From the NCBI RefSeq assembly GCF_001865675.1, contig NZ_CP011319.1:1550001-1614000 (forward strand): a stretch of DNA of 64,000 nt, read 5' to 3'. The position numbers were made by a program, and so were the translations under genes. Position 1 is the first letter of the stretch, and each line of letters starts with the position of its first letter. Source of the stretch: Janthinobacterium sp. 1_2014MBL_MicDiv (GTDB lineage: Bacteria > Pseudomonadota > Gammaproteobacteria > Burkholderiales > Burkholderiaceae_D). Below are positions 1 through 6,904 of this stretch, in pieces. The notes under the pieces were generated by a model. It saw only the letters and a list, made by a program, of their open reading frames with translations, made no database searches and was not told where the DNA came from.

Positions 1-285
1 GCCCCCTTCCTGCGCCACGGCGACTTCGAACTGGCGCTGTTCTTCGCCCATCTCGACGAGGTGCCCGTGCTGGTGATCGGTTTTGGCGGCGCCGACCCGC
101 ATGGCTTGCATGCACTGATCGACCCGCAGGCGGCCAGCGAGCGGCTGGTGGTGTTCGACCAGCTGGACTGGGTCGAGGAGCAGCTGGAGCAGGACCCGGC
201 GCTGCGCCAGCTATCCGCCTGCCTGCAGCAGGAGCAGCTGTCGCTGCGCTCGGCCTGCGCCCTGTTTGCCGGCACCTTTGCCTGA
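1..285 (+). CDS. C-terminal part of a TagF-like type VI secretion accessory protein (5' end outside window)
   Basis: The frame is open from base 1, so only the last 94 residues are visible. They form a compact alpha/beta segment with the stretch VLVIGFGGADPHGL and an acidic WVEEQLEQD helix. I associate this kind of tail with the long TagF proteins of betaproteobacterial T6SS loci, which usually follow tssM. The match is from memory and the N-terminal TagF domain cannot be seen. The gene ends 9 bp before the OmpA gene, so the two are probably co-transcribed. If TagF is right, its role would be post-translational control of T6SS assembly. An unrelated T6SS accessory protein is the main alternative. 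Confidence 0.45.
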   Translation, partial: APFLRHGDFELALFFAHLDEVPVLVIGFGGADPHGLHALIDPQAASERLVVFDQLDWVEEQLEQDPALRQLSACLQQEQLSLRSACALFAGTFA

Positions 286-294
286 AGGATTGCG

Positions 295-1077
295 ATGAAA
301 CCAACGCTGCTCTTCCTCGTGCTGCTGGCCGCCGCCGCTCCCTGCCGCGCCCAGGTACAGGCGCAGGCTCCTGTCACGCCCATGCCGGGGCAGGTCCTGG
401 TGACGGGCACCCTCGCCGACGAAGCGGCCAAGGCGGCCGTGCTGGGCCGTTTGCGCGAGCTGTATGGCGCCGGGCGGGTGGTTGACCAGATCGCCGTCGG
501 CAACGTGGCCGTGCCGGCCAACTGGAACGCCCATGTGCACAAGCTGATCGCGCCGCATCTGAAGCTGATTTCGCGCGGGCAGATCAGCATCGACGGCAAC
601 AACGTCAGCGTGCGCGGCGAAGTGGCGAACGAGGCGCAGCGCCAGCAGATCGCCAGCGACATCGCCACCAGCCTCAATCCCACGTATGTCGTCAACAATG
701 GCTTGCGCGTCAGCGCGGCCGAGCAGGGCATGCTCGACGCCACGCTCGACAAGCGCATCGTCGAATTCGACAGCGGCCAGGCCTCCATCACGCCGGCGGG
801 CCTGGCCATCCTCGACGAAATGGCGGCCGTCATGCGCAAGCTCAGGGAGCGCAAGGTGGAAGTGATCGGGCACACGGACAACACGGGCCTGCGCGCCAGC
901 AACGTGGCCCTGAGCCAGGCGCGCGCCGACGCCGTGCGCAGCTACCTGGCGACCAAGGGCATCGCGCCGGATGCGGTGCTGGCCTCGGGCCAGGGACCGG
1001 ACCGTCCCGTGGCTGCCAACACGACGGCCGACGGCCGCGCGCGCAACCGGCGTATCGAATTCAGGATTGCGCAATAG
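295..1077 (+). CDS. OmpA-family outer-membrane/peptidoglycan-binding protein of the T6SS locus
   Basis: 260 residues. Residues 1-19 are a signal peptide ending in CRA. The middle (about 30-140) has a BON-like repeat appearance. Residues 150-259 form an OmpA C-terminal domain, with GHTDNTG at 192-198 followed by the SQARADAVRSYL helix and the closing ARNRRIEF motif that binds peptidoglycan. The start has an AAGGA ribosome site 6 bp upstream. It probably anchors envelope parts of the secretion system to the wall, as TagL/OmpA-like partners do when TssL lacks its own peptidoglycan domain; the TssL here does lack one. The exact T6SS role is inferred from neighbourhood. Confidence 0.8.
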   Translation: MKPTLLFLVLLAAAAPCRAQVQAQAPVTPMPGQVLVTGTLADEAAKAAVLGRLRELYGAGRVVDQIAVGNVAVPANWNAHVHKLIAPHLKLISRGQISIDGNNVSVRGEVANEAQRQQIASDIATSLNPTYVVNNGLRVSAAEQGMLDATLDKRIVEFDSGQASITPAGLAILDEMAAVMRKLRERKVEVIGHTDNTGLRASNVALSQARADAVRSYLATKGIAPDAVLASGQGPDRPVAANTTADGRARNRRIEFRIAQ

Positions 1078-1084
1078 CTTGGGT

Positions 1085-1230
1085 TGACACCTCGCAAAAC
1101 CGTCGCGAGCGGATGAGAGGCCAGGCGTCCCCGTTTGCCCGAGAAGCGCAGATGTGCGAATGCACGGGGACGCCCAGTCATTGAGCATCGCAGGCCGCAC
1201 ATCGCGACGCGCAGCAGGTTTTGTGACGTC
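1085..1230 (-). repeat. Dispersed palindromic intergenic repeat, copy A
   Basis: It fills the gap between the converging OmpA and tssL genes. Read on the - strand it starts CAAAACCTGCTGCGCGTCGC and ends CGCTCGCGACGGTTTTG, the same ends as copies near 22.5 and 28.0 kb. The ends are imperfect inverted repeats of each other, roughly GACACCTnGCAAAACC. An inner 10-bp arm, GCGTCCCCGT, pairs with ACGGGGACGC, so the RNA could fold into a long hairpin in either direction and might end both transcripts. No coding capacity is evident. Confidence 0.75.
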
Positions 1231-1231
1231 T

Positions 1232-2017
1232 TCAGGGCAGGGTGATGGTCAGGTGTGCAGGCCGTGGCGCCAGTTTCACCAGGTCCGCATACGCGGCCAG
1301 CGTCGCTTGCGTGCCATGCGTCAGATGCGTCTTCAGGCCCAGGTAGGCGCAGATGGCCAGCAGGGCGAAAACGCTCGTCAAGGCCCACAGCGGCACGTCG
1401 CTGCGGTGCTTGTGGACCACCTGGTCGGGACGCTCGGCGCGCGGCGCGAAGCCGCGGCTCTTGCCCTTGATGTGGGCGATCTCGTCGCCCAGGCGCCCCG
1501 TCAGGTAGCTGAGTTTTTCGCCGCCGTCGAGCGCGTACTTGCCCTGGAAGCCCAGCAACAGGCACATGTGGAACACCTGCAGCGCCTGCACGCGCATGGC
1601 GCCCTTGCCGCGCAGCGCGTCGAGGCGGTCGAAGAAGTGCTCGCCGGCCAGCTGGTCGCCAAAGATCAGCAGCTGCAGCGGGCGCCGCTCCCACTGCTTG
1701 CGCAGGACGAATGGCGAAGCGAGGATGATTTCATCGACAGCCGCGCAGAACGCATACTTGGCCGCCTCGATGTCGTCGCCATCGGCGCGCAGCCTTTTCG
1801 CTTCGCGTTCGAAGTCGTCGAGGAAGGCCGTGATGCGGTCCATGAAGCTTTGCTCGTCGCCGGGCAGCGAGCCATGCTTGAGCAGGAACAGCATGTAGAA
1901 ACCTTCGTGCATCAGGTCCAGCAGGGCGCTGCCCGCATGGCGGCCGGCACCGGCAGGGGCGGGGCCGCGTGCTCCCAGCAACGATGGTGCCGCGCGTCGT
2001 TCGATGAGCTGGCTCAT
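1232..2017 (-). CDS. tssL: T6SS membrane-complex protein TssL (DotU/IcmH family)
   Basis: 261 residues, the normal length for a short TssL. The DotU cytoplasmic domain spans about 30-190 with the family signatures YAFCAAVDEIIL and a later LLGFQGKY. One membrane segment (LWALTSVFALLAICAYLGL, about 215-235) lies near the C-terminus, leaving a short periplasmic tail without an OmpA-like domain. TssL is an inner-membrane part of the TssJLM complex and contacts the baseplate through TssK. Its ATG overlaps the stop of the preceding tssK remnant in an ATGA, implying translational coupling. The gene converges with the OmpA gene across a palindromic repeat. Confidence 0.9.
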   Translation of the reverse strand: MSQLIERRAAPSLLGARGPAPAGAGRHAGSALLDLMHEGFYMLFLLKHGSLPGDEQSFMDRITAFLDDFEREAKRLRADGDDIEAAKYAFCAAVDEIILASPFVLRKQWERRPLQLLIFGDQLAGEHFFDRLDALRGKGAMRVQALQVFHMCLLLGFQGKYALDGGEKLSYLTGRLGDEIAHIKGKSRGFAPRAERPDQVVHKHRSDVPLWALTSVFALLAICAYLGLKTHLTHGTQATLAAYADLVKLAPRPAHLTITLP

Positions 2018-2259
2018 GCCGTCACCGCGATCAGCTCGAGCTGCAGCTCGCGCATGCCGGCCGGCACAGACACGGAAATCGACTGCGCCTTGAACATCTG
2101 TTCATGCAGCACGCCGCGGCTGCCCAGCGCACAATAACAGGTGTCGGGCCGCACGGGGATGCCCGACAGCGCCTGCAGGCGCAGGGTGCCCGTCTTCAGC
2201 GCCGCCAGATCCCATTCCATCTGCGCCACGCCCCACAAGACTTTCGCTGTCATGCCCAT
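2014..2259 (-). pseudogene. tssK: Internally deleted tssK remnant (81 codons, reading frame intact)
   Basis: Normal TssK baseplate proteins have about 440-450 residues; this frame has 81. It begins MGMTAKVLWG, like the TssK N-terminus. It continues directly with WDLAALKTGTLRLQAL, which in TssK lies some 40 residues further on. It then jumps to PVRPDTCYCALGSRG and ends in LQLELIAVTA, the expected TssK C-terminus. So two in-frame deletions are inferred, the first possibly between two Trp-Gly (TGGGG) sites. The ribosome site (AGAAGGAGGAC) is excellent and the stop overlaps tssL. Whether the mini-protein is made, or only preserves coupling to tssL, is unknown. The assignment rests on remembered TssK sequences. 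Confidence 0.65.
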
Positions 2260-2298
2260 GTCGTCCTCCTTCTCGGTATGCCCTAGTGGTGGAATGCC

Positions 2299-2907
2299 TT
2301 ACTGGCAGCGCAGCGCGGACAGCGACGCCATGGCGCCGTCCGCGCCGCCGTCCACGCTCAGGGCGCAGGCATGCAGGCCGACGGTGATGCCGCCGCGCTC
2401 CGCATCGGCGGCGGCAAAGGTGGCGCGCCAGCGCTGCGCGGCCGGCGCGCGGAACAGCGCCACGATGCCGATGAAATACGCTTCCTTGCTGACTTTTTCC
2501 TGTACTTCGTAGCGCTGGCCGGGCACCAGCAGCACTTCCTTCACGTCCATCAGGTCGGCGCCCAGCGCGGCCTTTTCACGCTGGGCGTCGAGGAAGCTGT
2601 CATACGGCGCCTGCTCGAACGTGGCGTTCTGGCGCAGCTTGTAGATGCGCGCCACCAGCGCCAGCGGCCGGCCTTGCGCATCCGTGTTCAGGCGCTGCGC
2701 CGCGTGCAGGCGGATGCTGACATTGCGCGGCGGCTTTTGCGCGTCGGGCAGTTCCGGTGCCGGCCTGGCCATGCCCGTCATCTGCAGCGCCGCGTTGGCC
2801 AGCGTGCCGATGGCGCCGCCCGCGCAGCCGGCCAGCGGCAGCAGAACAATGACTGGCCACAGTGCCAGGCGCCACGATGGCAGGCGTAATGGATGAGGAG
2901 ATCGCAT
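2299..2907 (-). CDS. tssJ: T6SS outer-membrane lipoprotein TssJ
   Basis: 202 residues from the ATG at 2907; an in-frame start 60 bp upstream exists but would put a non-secretory extension before the signal peptide. The leader has a hydrophobic core and a clear lipobox, LAGC, so the mature lipoprotein starts at about residue 28. The body carries the TssJ pattern: VSIRLHAAQRLN, then a loop with YDSFLDA, the PGQRYEVQEKV strand and YFIGIVALFR. TssJ recruits TssM at the outer membrane. It is first in a three-gene - strand unit, tssJ, tssK remnant, tssL, 39 bp ahead of the remnant. Confidence 0.85.
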   Translation of the reverse strand: MRSPHPLRLPSWRLALWPVIVLLPLAGCAGGAIGTLANAALQMTGMARPAPELPDAQKPPRNVSIRLHAAQRLNTDAQGRPLALVARIYKLRQNATFEQAPYDSFLDAQREKAALGADLMDVKEVLLVPGQRYEVQEKVSKEAYFIGIVALFRAPAAQRWRATFAAADAERGGITVGLHACALSVDGGADGAMASLSALRCQ

Positions 2908-3095
2908 GGGCCGGCCTTCGCAGAATATGACGTGTGGAAAGAAGGTGTTGCCGCCATTTAATCGCATGCGCCAGCGACCCGCTTGCGTTGGCGCAAAGTC
3001 CGTCCGCGATCGACGCAGATGCTGCGTCAGATCAGCATAGATGCAGCTGCCGGCAAGCGCTGCGCGGAACTTCTTCTTTGCTGATTAATCTCAAT

Positions 3096-3122
3096 TTGGC
3101 AAAAATTCTGGCGATCAATAAT
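3096..3122 (+). promoter_or_regulatory. Possible promoter in the divergent region between tssJ and the TPR lipoprotein
   Basis: The 280 bp between the two divergent genes (2908-3187) hold no gene. The 3' half is AT-rich against a GC-rich background and contains TTGGCA followed after 15 bp by AATAAT. Spacing is short, so this is a weak call. A GGCA/GGC pair that recalls a sigma-54 site has the wrong spacing. Confidence 0.3.
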
Positions 3123-3187
3123 GGCCTCCACCAAGGCGCCGCCCATCGTTCCCAGCGGTAGCGTCCTCCACGTGAAGGAGTGCCCAG

Positions 3188-3784
3188 ATGAAGCCAGCCA
3201 CCACGATGTGCCGAATTGCCTGCCTCGCCAGCGCCCTGCTGCTGGCCGCCTGCGCCACGCCGGAGCAGCCGGCGCCCAAACAGACCGTGGCGCCGACCCT
3301 GGCGCAAGTCATGGGCGACGCCGATGCGGCCGCGCGTGCGGGCCAGTATGAGCGGGCCATGACCTTGCTCAGAAAAGGCGGCGTCAGCTTCCCGGCCGAC
3401 AAGGCGCCGTGGCTGCAAATGGCGCAGATGACATTCGACCGCGGCCAGTACGGCAACGCCATCGGCCATGCGCTCGAGGCGCTCGAGCGCGACCCGGAGG
3501 ACAAGGTCGCCAACAGCATCGTTGCCGTCAGCGGCTTGCGCCTGTCGGGCAAGGCCCTGGCCGACCTGTCGCGGCAAAACAACCTGAATGGCTCGCTGCG
3601 TTCGGAAGCGCAGGACCTGGCCAAGCTGCTGCGCGTGAGCATCGGCGAGGAAGTGCTGGTGCCGCCGGCCAGGCGTCCCGCGGCGGGCAAGCGCGGCGCG
3701 GGCGGCTCCGGCGCGCCGGCAGCGGCGAAAAACACGGCGCCGCAGGGCGGCAGCACGGCCGACCCGTTCAGCGGCCTGAAATAA
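3188..3784 (+). CDS. TPR-like lipoprotein of the T6SS operon, function unknown
   Basis: 198 residues. The N-terminus is a lipoprotein signal with lipobox LLAAC at about residues 17-21. Residues 40-115 look like two tetratricopeptide repeats (DAAARAGQYERAMTLLRKG, then QYGNAIGHALEALERDPED). The tail from about 155 is Pro/Ala/Gly-rich and probably disordered. An AAGGAG ribosome site precedes the ATG. It is first in the + strand T6SS unit, 70 bp before tssB, so a periplasmic or outer-membrane accessory role is likely. Small TPR lipoproteins at this position occur in other betaproteobacterial loci, but I cannot name a function. Confidence 0.75.
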   Translation: MKPATTMCRIACLASALLLAACATPEQPAPKQTVAPTLAQVMGDADAAARAGQYERAMTLLRKGGVSFPADKAPWLQMAQMTFDRGQYGNAIGHALEALERDPEDKVANSIVAVSGLRLSGKALADLSRQNNLNGSLRSEAQDLAKLLRVSIGEEVLVPPARRPAAGKRGAGGSGAPAAAKNTAPQGGSTADPFSGLK

Positions 3785-3854
3785 GCGCTTCCCGCACTTC
3801 CCGCCTGCCCGGCGCGCATCCGGCGCCGTCCCTACACTTTGCAAAGGAAATGAC

Positions 3855-4364
3855 ATGGCCAAGTCCGACAGTGTGCAGAAGCGCCTGCAGGAAGTGCGCG
3901 CGCCGCGCGTGCAGATGACCTATGACGTCGAGATCGGCGACGCGATCGAGAACAAGGAACTGCCTTTCGTGGTGGGCGTGCTGGGCGACTTCGGCGGCAA
4001 TGCCGAGAGTGAAAAGAAGCGCCTGAAGGACCGCAAGTTCGTCGCCATCGACATGGATAACTTCGACGAGGTGCTGGGCAGCGTGGCGCCGGCGGCGCGC
4101 TTCGACGTGGAAAACCGCCTCAGCGAGGAAAGCGGCACCTTCCCCGTCGAATTGCACTTCCGCTCGATGGCCGACTTTCGCCCGGAATCGGTGGTGCGCC
4201 AGGTCGAACCCTTGCGCAAGCTGCTCGAGGCGCGCACCAAGCTGGCCGACCTGCGCAACAAGCTGGCCGGCAACGACAAGCTGGAAGACTTGCTGACGGA
4301 GGTGTTGAACAATACCGACAGCCTGGCGGCCCTGGCGCCGCAACGCCGCGGCCAGGAGGATTGA
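3855..4364 (+). CDS. tssB: T6SS contractile sheath small subunit TssB (VipA)
   Basis: 169 residues, the standard size. The N-terminal SVQKRLQEVRAPRVQMTYDV block, the PFVVGVLGDF strand and the FRSMADFRPESVVRQVEPLR motif are typical of TssB/VipA. TssB pairs with TssC to build the cytoplasmic sheath whose contraction drives the Hcp tube outwards. The gene ends one base before the tssC start (TGAGATG), and the tssC ribosome site AGGAGG lies inside the last tssB codons, so the two are co-translated. No sign of damage. Confidence 0.95.
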   Translation: MAKSDSVQKRLQEVRAPRVQMTYDVEIGDAIENKELPFVVGVLGDFGGNAESEKKRLKDRKFVAIDMDNFDEVLGSVAPAARFDVENRLSEESGTFPVELHFRSMADFRPESVVRQVEPLRKLLEARTKLADLRNKLAGNDKLEDLLTEVLNNTDSLAALAPQRRGQED

Positions 4365-4365
4365 G

Positions 4366-5853
4366 ATGAGCGCACAGGCAGAAATGCAGGCGGGCGCCCC
4401 GGCGGCGTGCGCGGAAGCGGACTTGCTGGACCAGATCGTCGAGCAGAGCCGGGTCGCCAAGTCCGGCGCCGAGCATGCGCGCGCGCGCGACCTGATCTCG
4501 GAACTGGTGGCGCAGGTGCTCGATGGCACGGTGCTGGTGTCGCACAGTTTGTCGGCCACGCTGGACGCGCGCGTGGCCGAGATCGACCGCCTGGTTTCCG
4601 CGCAGCTCAGCGAAATCATGCACACGGCGCCGTTCCAGCAGCTCGAGCAAAGCTGGACCGGCCTGCACTACCTGGTCGGCAATTCCGACACGGGCGCGCG
4701 CCTGCAGATCCGCATGTTCAACGCCACCCGGCGCGAGCTGGTGAAGGATTTCCAGTCGGCGCTGGAATTCGACCAGAGCAGCATGTTCAAGAAGATCTAC
4801 GAGGAGGAATTCGGCACCTTCGGCGGCGCGCCGTTTGCGGCGCTGCTGGGCGACTACGCCATTTCGCGCCAGCCGGAAGACATGTATTTCATCGAGCAGA
4901 TGTCGCACATCGCGGCGGCCGCGCATGCGCCATTCATCGCTTCGGCCGCGCCGGAACTGTTTGGCCTGGAAACCTACGGCGACCTGGGCAAGCCGCGCGA
5001 CCTGGCGAAAGTGTTCGACACCATCGAATACGCGAAATGGAAAGCCTTCCGTGCATCCGAGGATGCGCGCTATGTCGGCCTGACCTTGCCCCGGTTCCTC
5101 GGACGCCTGCCGTTCAACCCCGTCGACGGCACCACCGTCGAAGGCTTCAACTATATCGAGGAAGTCGACGGCAGCGACCACCAGAAATACCTGTGGTGTA
5201 ACGCGGCGTATGCGTTCGGCAGCAAGCTGACGCGCGCCTTCGCCGACTTCGGCTGGTGCGCCGCCATCCGCGGCGTCGAGGGCGGCGGCCTGGTGGACGA
5301 CCTGCCGACGCACACCTTCAGGACGGACGAAGGCGACGTCGCCCTGAAGTGCCCGGCCGAAGTGGCGATTACCGACCGCCGCGAAAAGGAATTGAGCGAC
5401 CTCGGTTTCATCTCGCTCGTGCACTGCAAGAACACAGCGTACGCCGCCTTCTTCGGCGCGCAGTCGGCGCAGAAAAGCCGCAAGTACGGCAGCGACGCGG
5501 CCAATGCGAACGCCGTGCTGTCCTCGCAGCTGCAGTACATCTTCGCCGTCTCGCGCATCGCCCACTACATGAAGGCCATGATGCGTGACAAGATCGGCAG
5601 CTTCACGGCCGCGGCCAATGTGGAAGACTTTTTGAACCGCTGGCTGATGACGTATGTGCTGCTCGACGATAACGCCAGCCAGGAGCAGAAGGCCCAGTTC
5701 CCGCTGCGCGAGGCGTCCGTGAAGGTGCACGAAGTGCCGGGCCGCCCGGGCGTGTACCGCGCCGTGTCCTTTTTGCGGCCGCACTTCCAGCTCGATGAAT
5801 TATCCGTTTCGCTCCGACTGGTCGCGGAGTTGCCGAAGTCGACCAATTCCTGA
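4366..5853 (+). CDS. tssC: T6SS contractile sheath large subunit TssC (VipB)
   Basis: 495 residues, full length. Conserved blocks include QLEQSWTGLHYLV, a DDRV-like region replaced by SMFKKIYEEEFGTFGG, FGLETYGDLGKPRDLAKVF, RFLGRLPFNP and the C-terminal FLRPHFQLDELSVSLRLVAELP. TssC supplies most of the sheath and the handle recognised by ClpV. It sits between tssB and hcp in the usual order. The N-terminal 30 residues are Ala/Glu-rich and variable, as in the family. The coding sequence looks intact. Confidence 0.95.
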   Translation: MSAQAEMQAGAPAACAEADLLDQIVEQSRVAKSGAEHARARDLISELVAQVLDGTVLVSHSLSATLDARVAEIDRLVSAQLSEIMHTAPFQQLEQSWTGLHYLVGNSDTGARLQIRMFNATRRELVKDFQSALEFDQSSMFKKIYEEEFGTFGGAPFAALLGDYAISRQPEDMYFIEQMSHIAAAAHAPFIASAAPELFGLETYGDLGKPRDLAKVFDTIEYAKWKAFRASEDARYVGLTLPRFLGRLPFNPVDGTTVEGFNYIEEVDGSDHQKYLWCNAAYAFGSKLTRAFADFGWCAAIRGVEGGGLVDDLPTHTFRTDEGDVALKCPAEVAITDRREKELSDLGFISLVHCKNTAYAAFFGAQSAQKSRKYGSDAANANAVLSSQLQYIFAVSRIAHYMKAMMRDKIGSFTAAANVEDFLNRWLMTYVLLDDNASQEQKAQFPLREASVKVHEVPGRPGVYRAVSFLRPHFQLDELSVSLRLVAELPKSTNS

Positions 5854-5887
5854 TTCCAGGATCACCTTTCAACCAGAGGAGCACACC

Positions 5888-6379
5888 ATGGCAATCGATG
5901 TATATCTGCAGATAGACGGCATCAAGGGCGAGTCCACCGACGACAAGCACAAGGAATGGATCGAGTGCAAATCGGTCAGCTGGAGCGTGGAGCAGCCGAA
6001 ATCGGCCACCGCCTCGACAGGCGGCGGGCATACGGCCGAACGCTGCGAGCACAAGGACATCGTCATCTCGAAGCTGGCCGACCTGTCCTCGCCGGTGCTG
6101 CTGCAGACCTGCTCGGCCGGCAAGACCATCCCCAAGGCGCGCTTCGAATTCATGCGCGCCGACGGCCAGGGCGAGCGCGTCAAGTACTTCGAGATCGAGA
6201 TCGAGAATGTGCTGATCGGCGCCGTCACGCCCAACGTGGAAGAGGGCGATATCCTGGGCGAGCACGTGGGCTTCAAGTTCTCGAAAGTGAAGTGGAAATA
6301 CACGCAGCAAAAAGTGACGGGCGGCGCCGGCGGCAATACCTCGGGCGGCTGGGACCTGGCCGCGAACCGCGTGGCCTGA
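5888..6379 (+). CDS. hcp: T6SS tube protein Hcp
   Basis: 163 residues from the ATG at 5888, preceded by AGAGGA; the longer in-frame start overlaps tssC and is rejected. The sequence begins MAIDVYLQIDGIKGESTDDK, a textbook Hcp start, and has the core strands ending in VKWKYTQQ. Hcp hexamers stack into the inner tube and are secreted. It lies 34 bp after tssC. The C-terminus is extended by a Gly-rich tail (GGAGGNTSGGWDLAANRVA) seen in the tube proteins of this T6SS type. Confidence 0.95.
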   Translation: MAIDVYLQIDGIKGESTDDKHKEWIECKSVSWSVEQPKSATASTGGGHTAERCEHKDIVISKLADLSSPVLLQTCSAGKTIPKARFEFMRADGQGERVKYFEIEIENVLIGAVTPNVEEGDILGEHVGFKFSKVKWKYTQQKVTGGAGGNTSGGWDLAANRVA

Positions 6380-6445
6380 TCCATCCGGCGCGGCGCGCGG
6401 CGGACGTGTGTCGCCGCGCGCCGCGCCGACTTTTCGGGAGCATGC

Positions 6446-6904
6446 ATGGACAGTTATGCAGCGGGCCTGTTCGACCGCCTGATGGGCGATGGCGCGGCGG
6501 GGCGCCTGTCGCTCGAGCAGATCAAGGACGCGGTGGCGCGCGACCTGGAAGACTTGCTCAACACGCGCGTGGCCCTGCCGCCCGGCGCGCTCGACGCGTA
6601 TCCGGAATGCGCGGCCTCCATCGTCAGTTATGGCCTGATCGACTTTGCCGGCATGTGCCTGTCGAGCAGCGAAGACCGCGCGCGCATCTGCGCCGCCCTG
6701 AAGGCGGCCATCGAGCGCCATGAGCCGCGCCTGCGCAACGTGCGCGCGCGCCTGGAACGCGAGGCGGGCGCCATCAATCGCGTCGGCTTCGTCATCAGCG
6801 CCACCCTGGCCGTGGCGTCCGGCGGCGAGATGGTCAATTTCGACGCCGTGCTGCAGCCGTCGTCGCTGCGCTATTCGATCCACCGCAAGGGAGCCGCCGC
6901 ATGA
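6446..6904 (+). CDS. tssE: T6SS baseplate protein TssE (gp25-like)
   Basis: 152 residues with the gp25 fold pattern: LFDRLM near the N-terminus, DLEDLLNTR, SIVSYGLIDFAGM, and the final RVGFVISATLA strand. TssE is a wedge component that links baseplate to sheath. Its stop overlaps the tssH start in an ATGA. In most loci tssE is followed by tssF and tssG; here it runs straight into tssH, so those two wedge genes are either elsewhere or lost. Confidence 0.85.
   Translation: MDSYAAGLFDRLMGDGAAGRLSLEQIKDAVARDLEDLLNTRVALPPGALDAYPECAASIVSYGLIDFAGMCLSSSEDRARICAALKAAIERHEPRLRNVRARLEREAGAINRVGFVISATLAVASGGEMVNFDAVLQPSSLRYSIHRKGAAA

Noticed and set aside
3096..3113. Possible sigma-54 promoter (GGCA ... 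GGC) before the TPR lipoprotein gene
   Set aside because: The spacing between the GG and GC elements is one base too long and the second element is poor.
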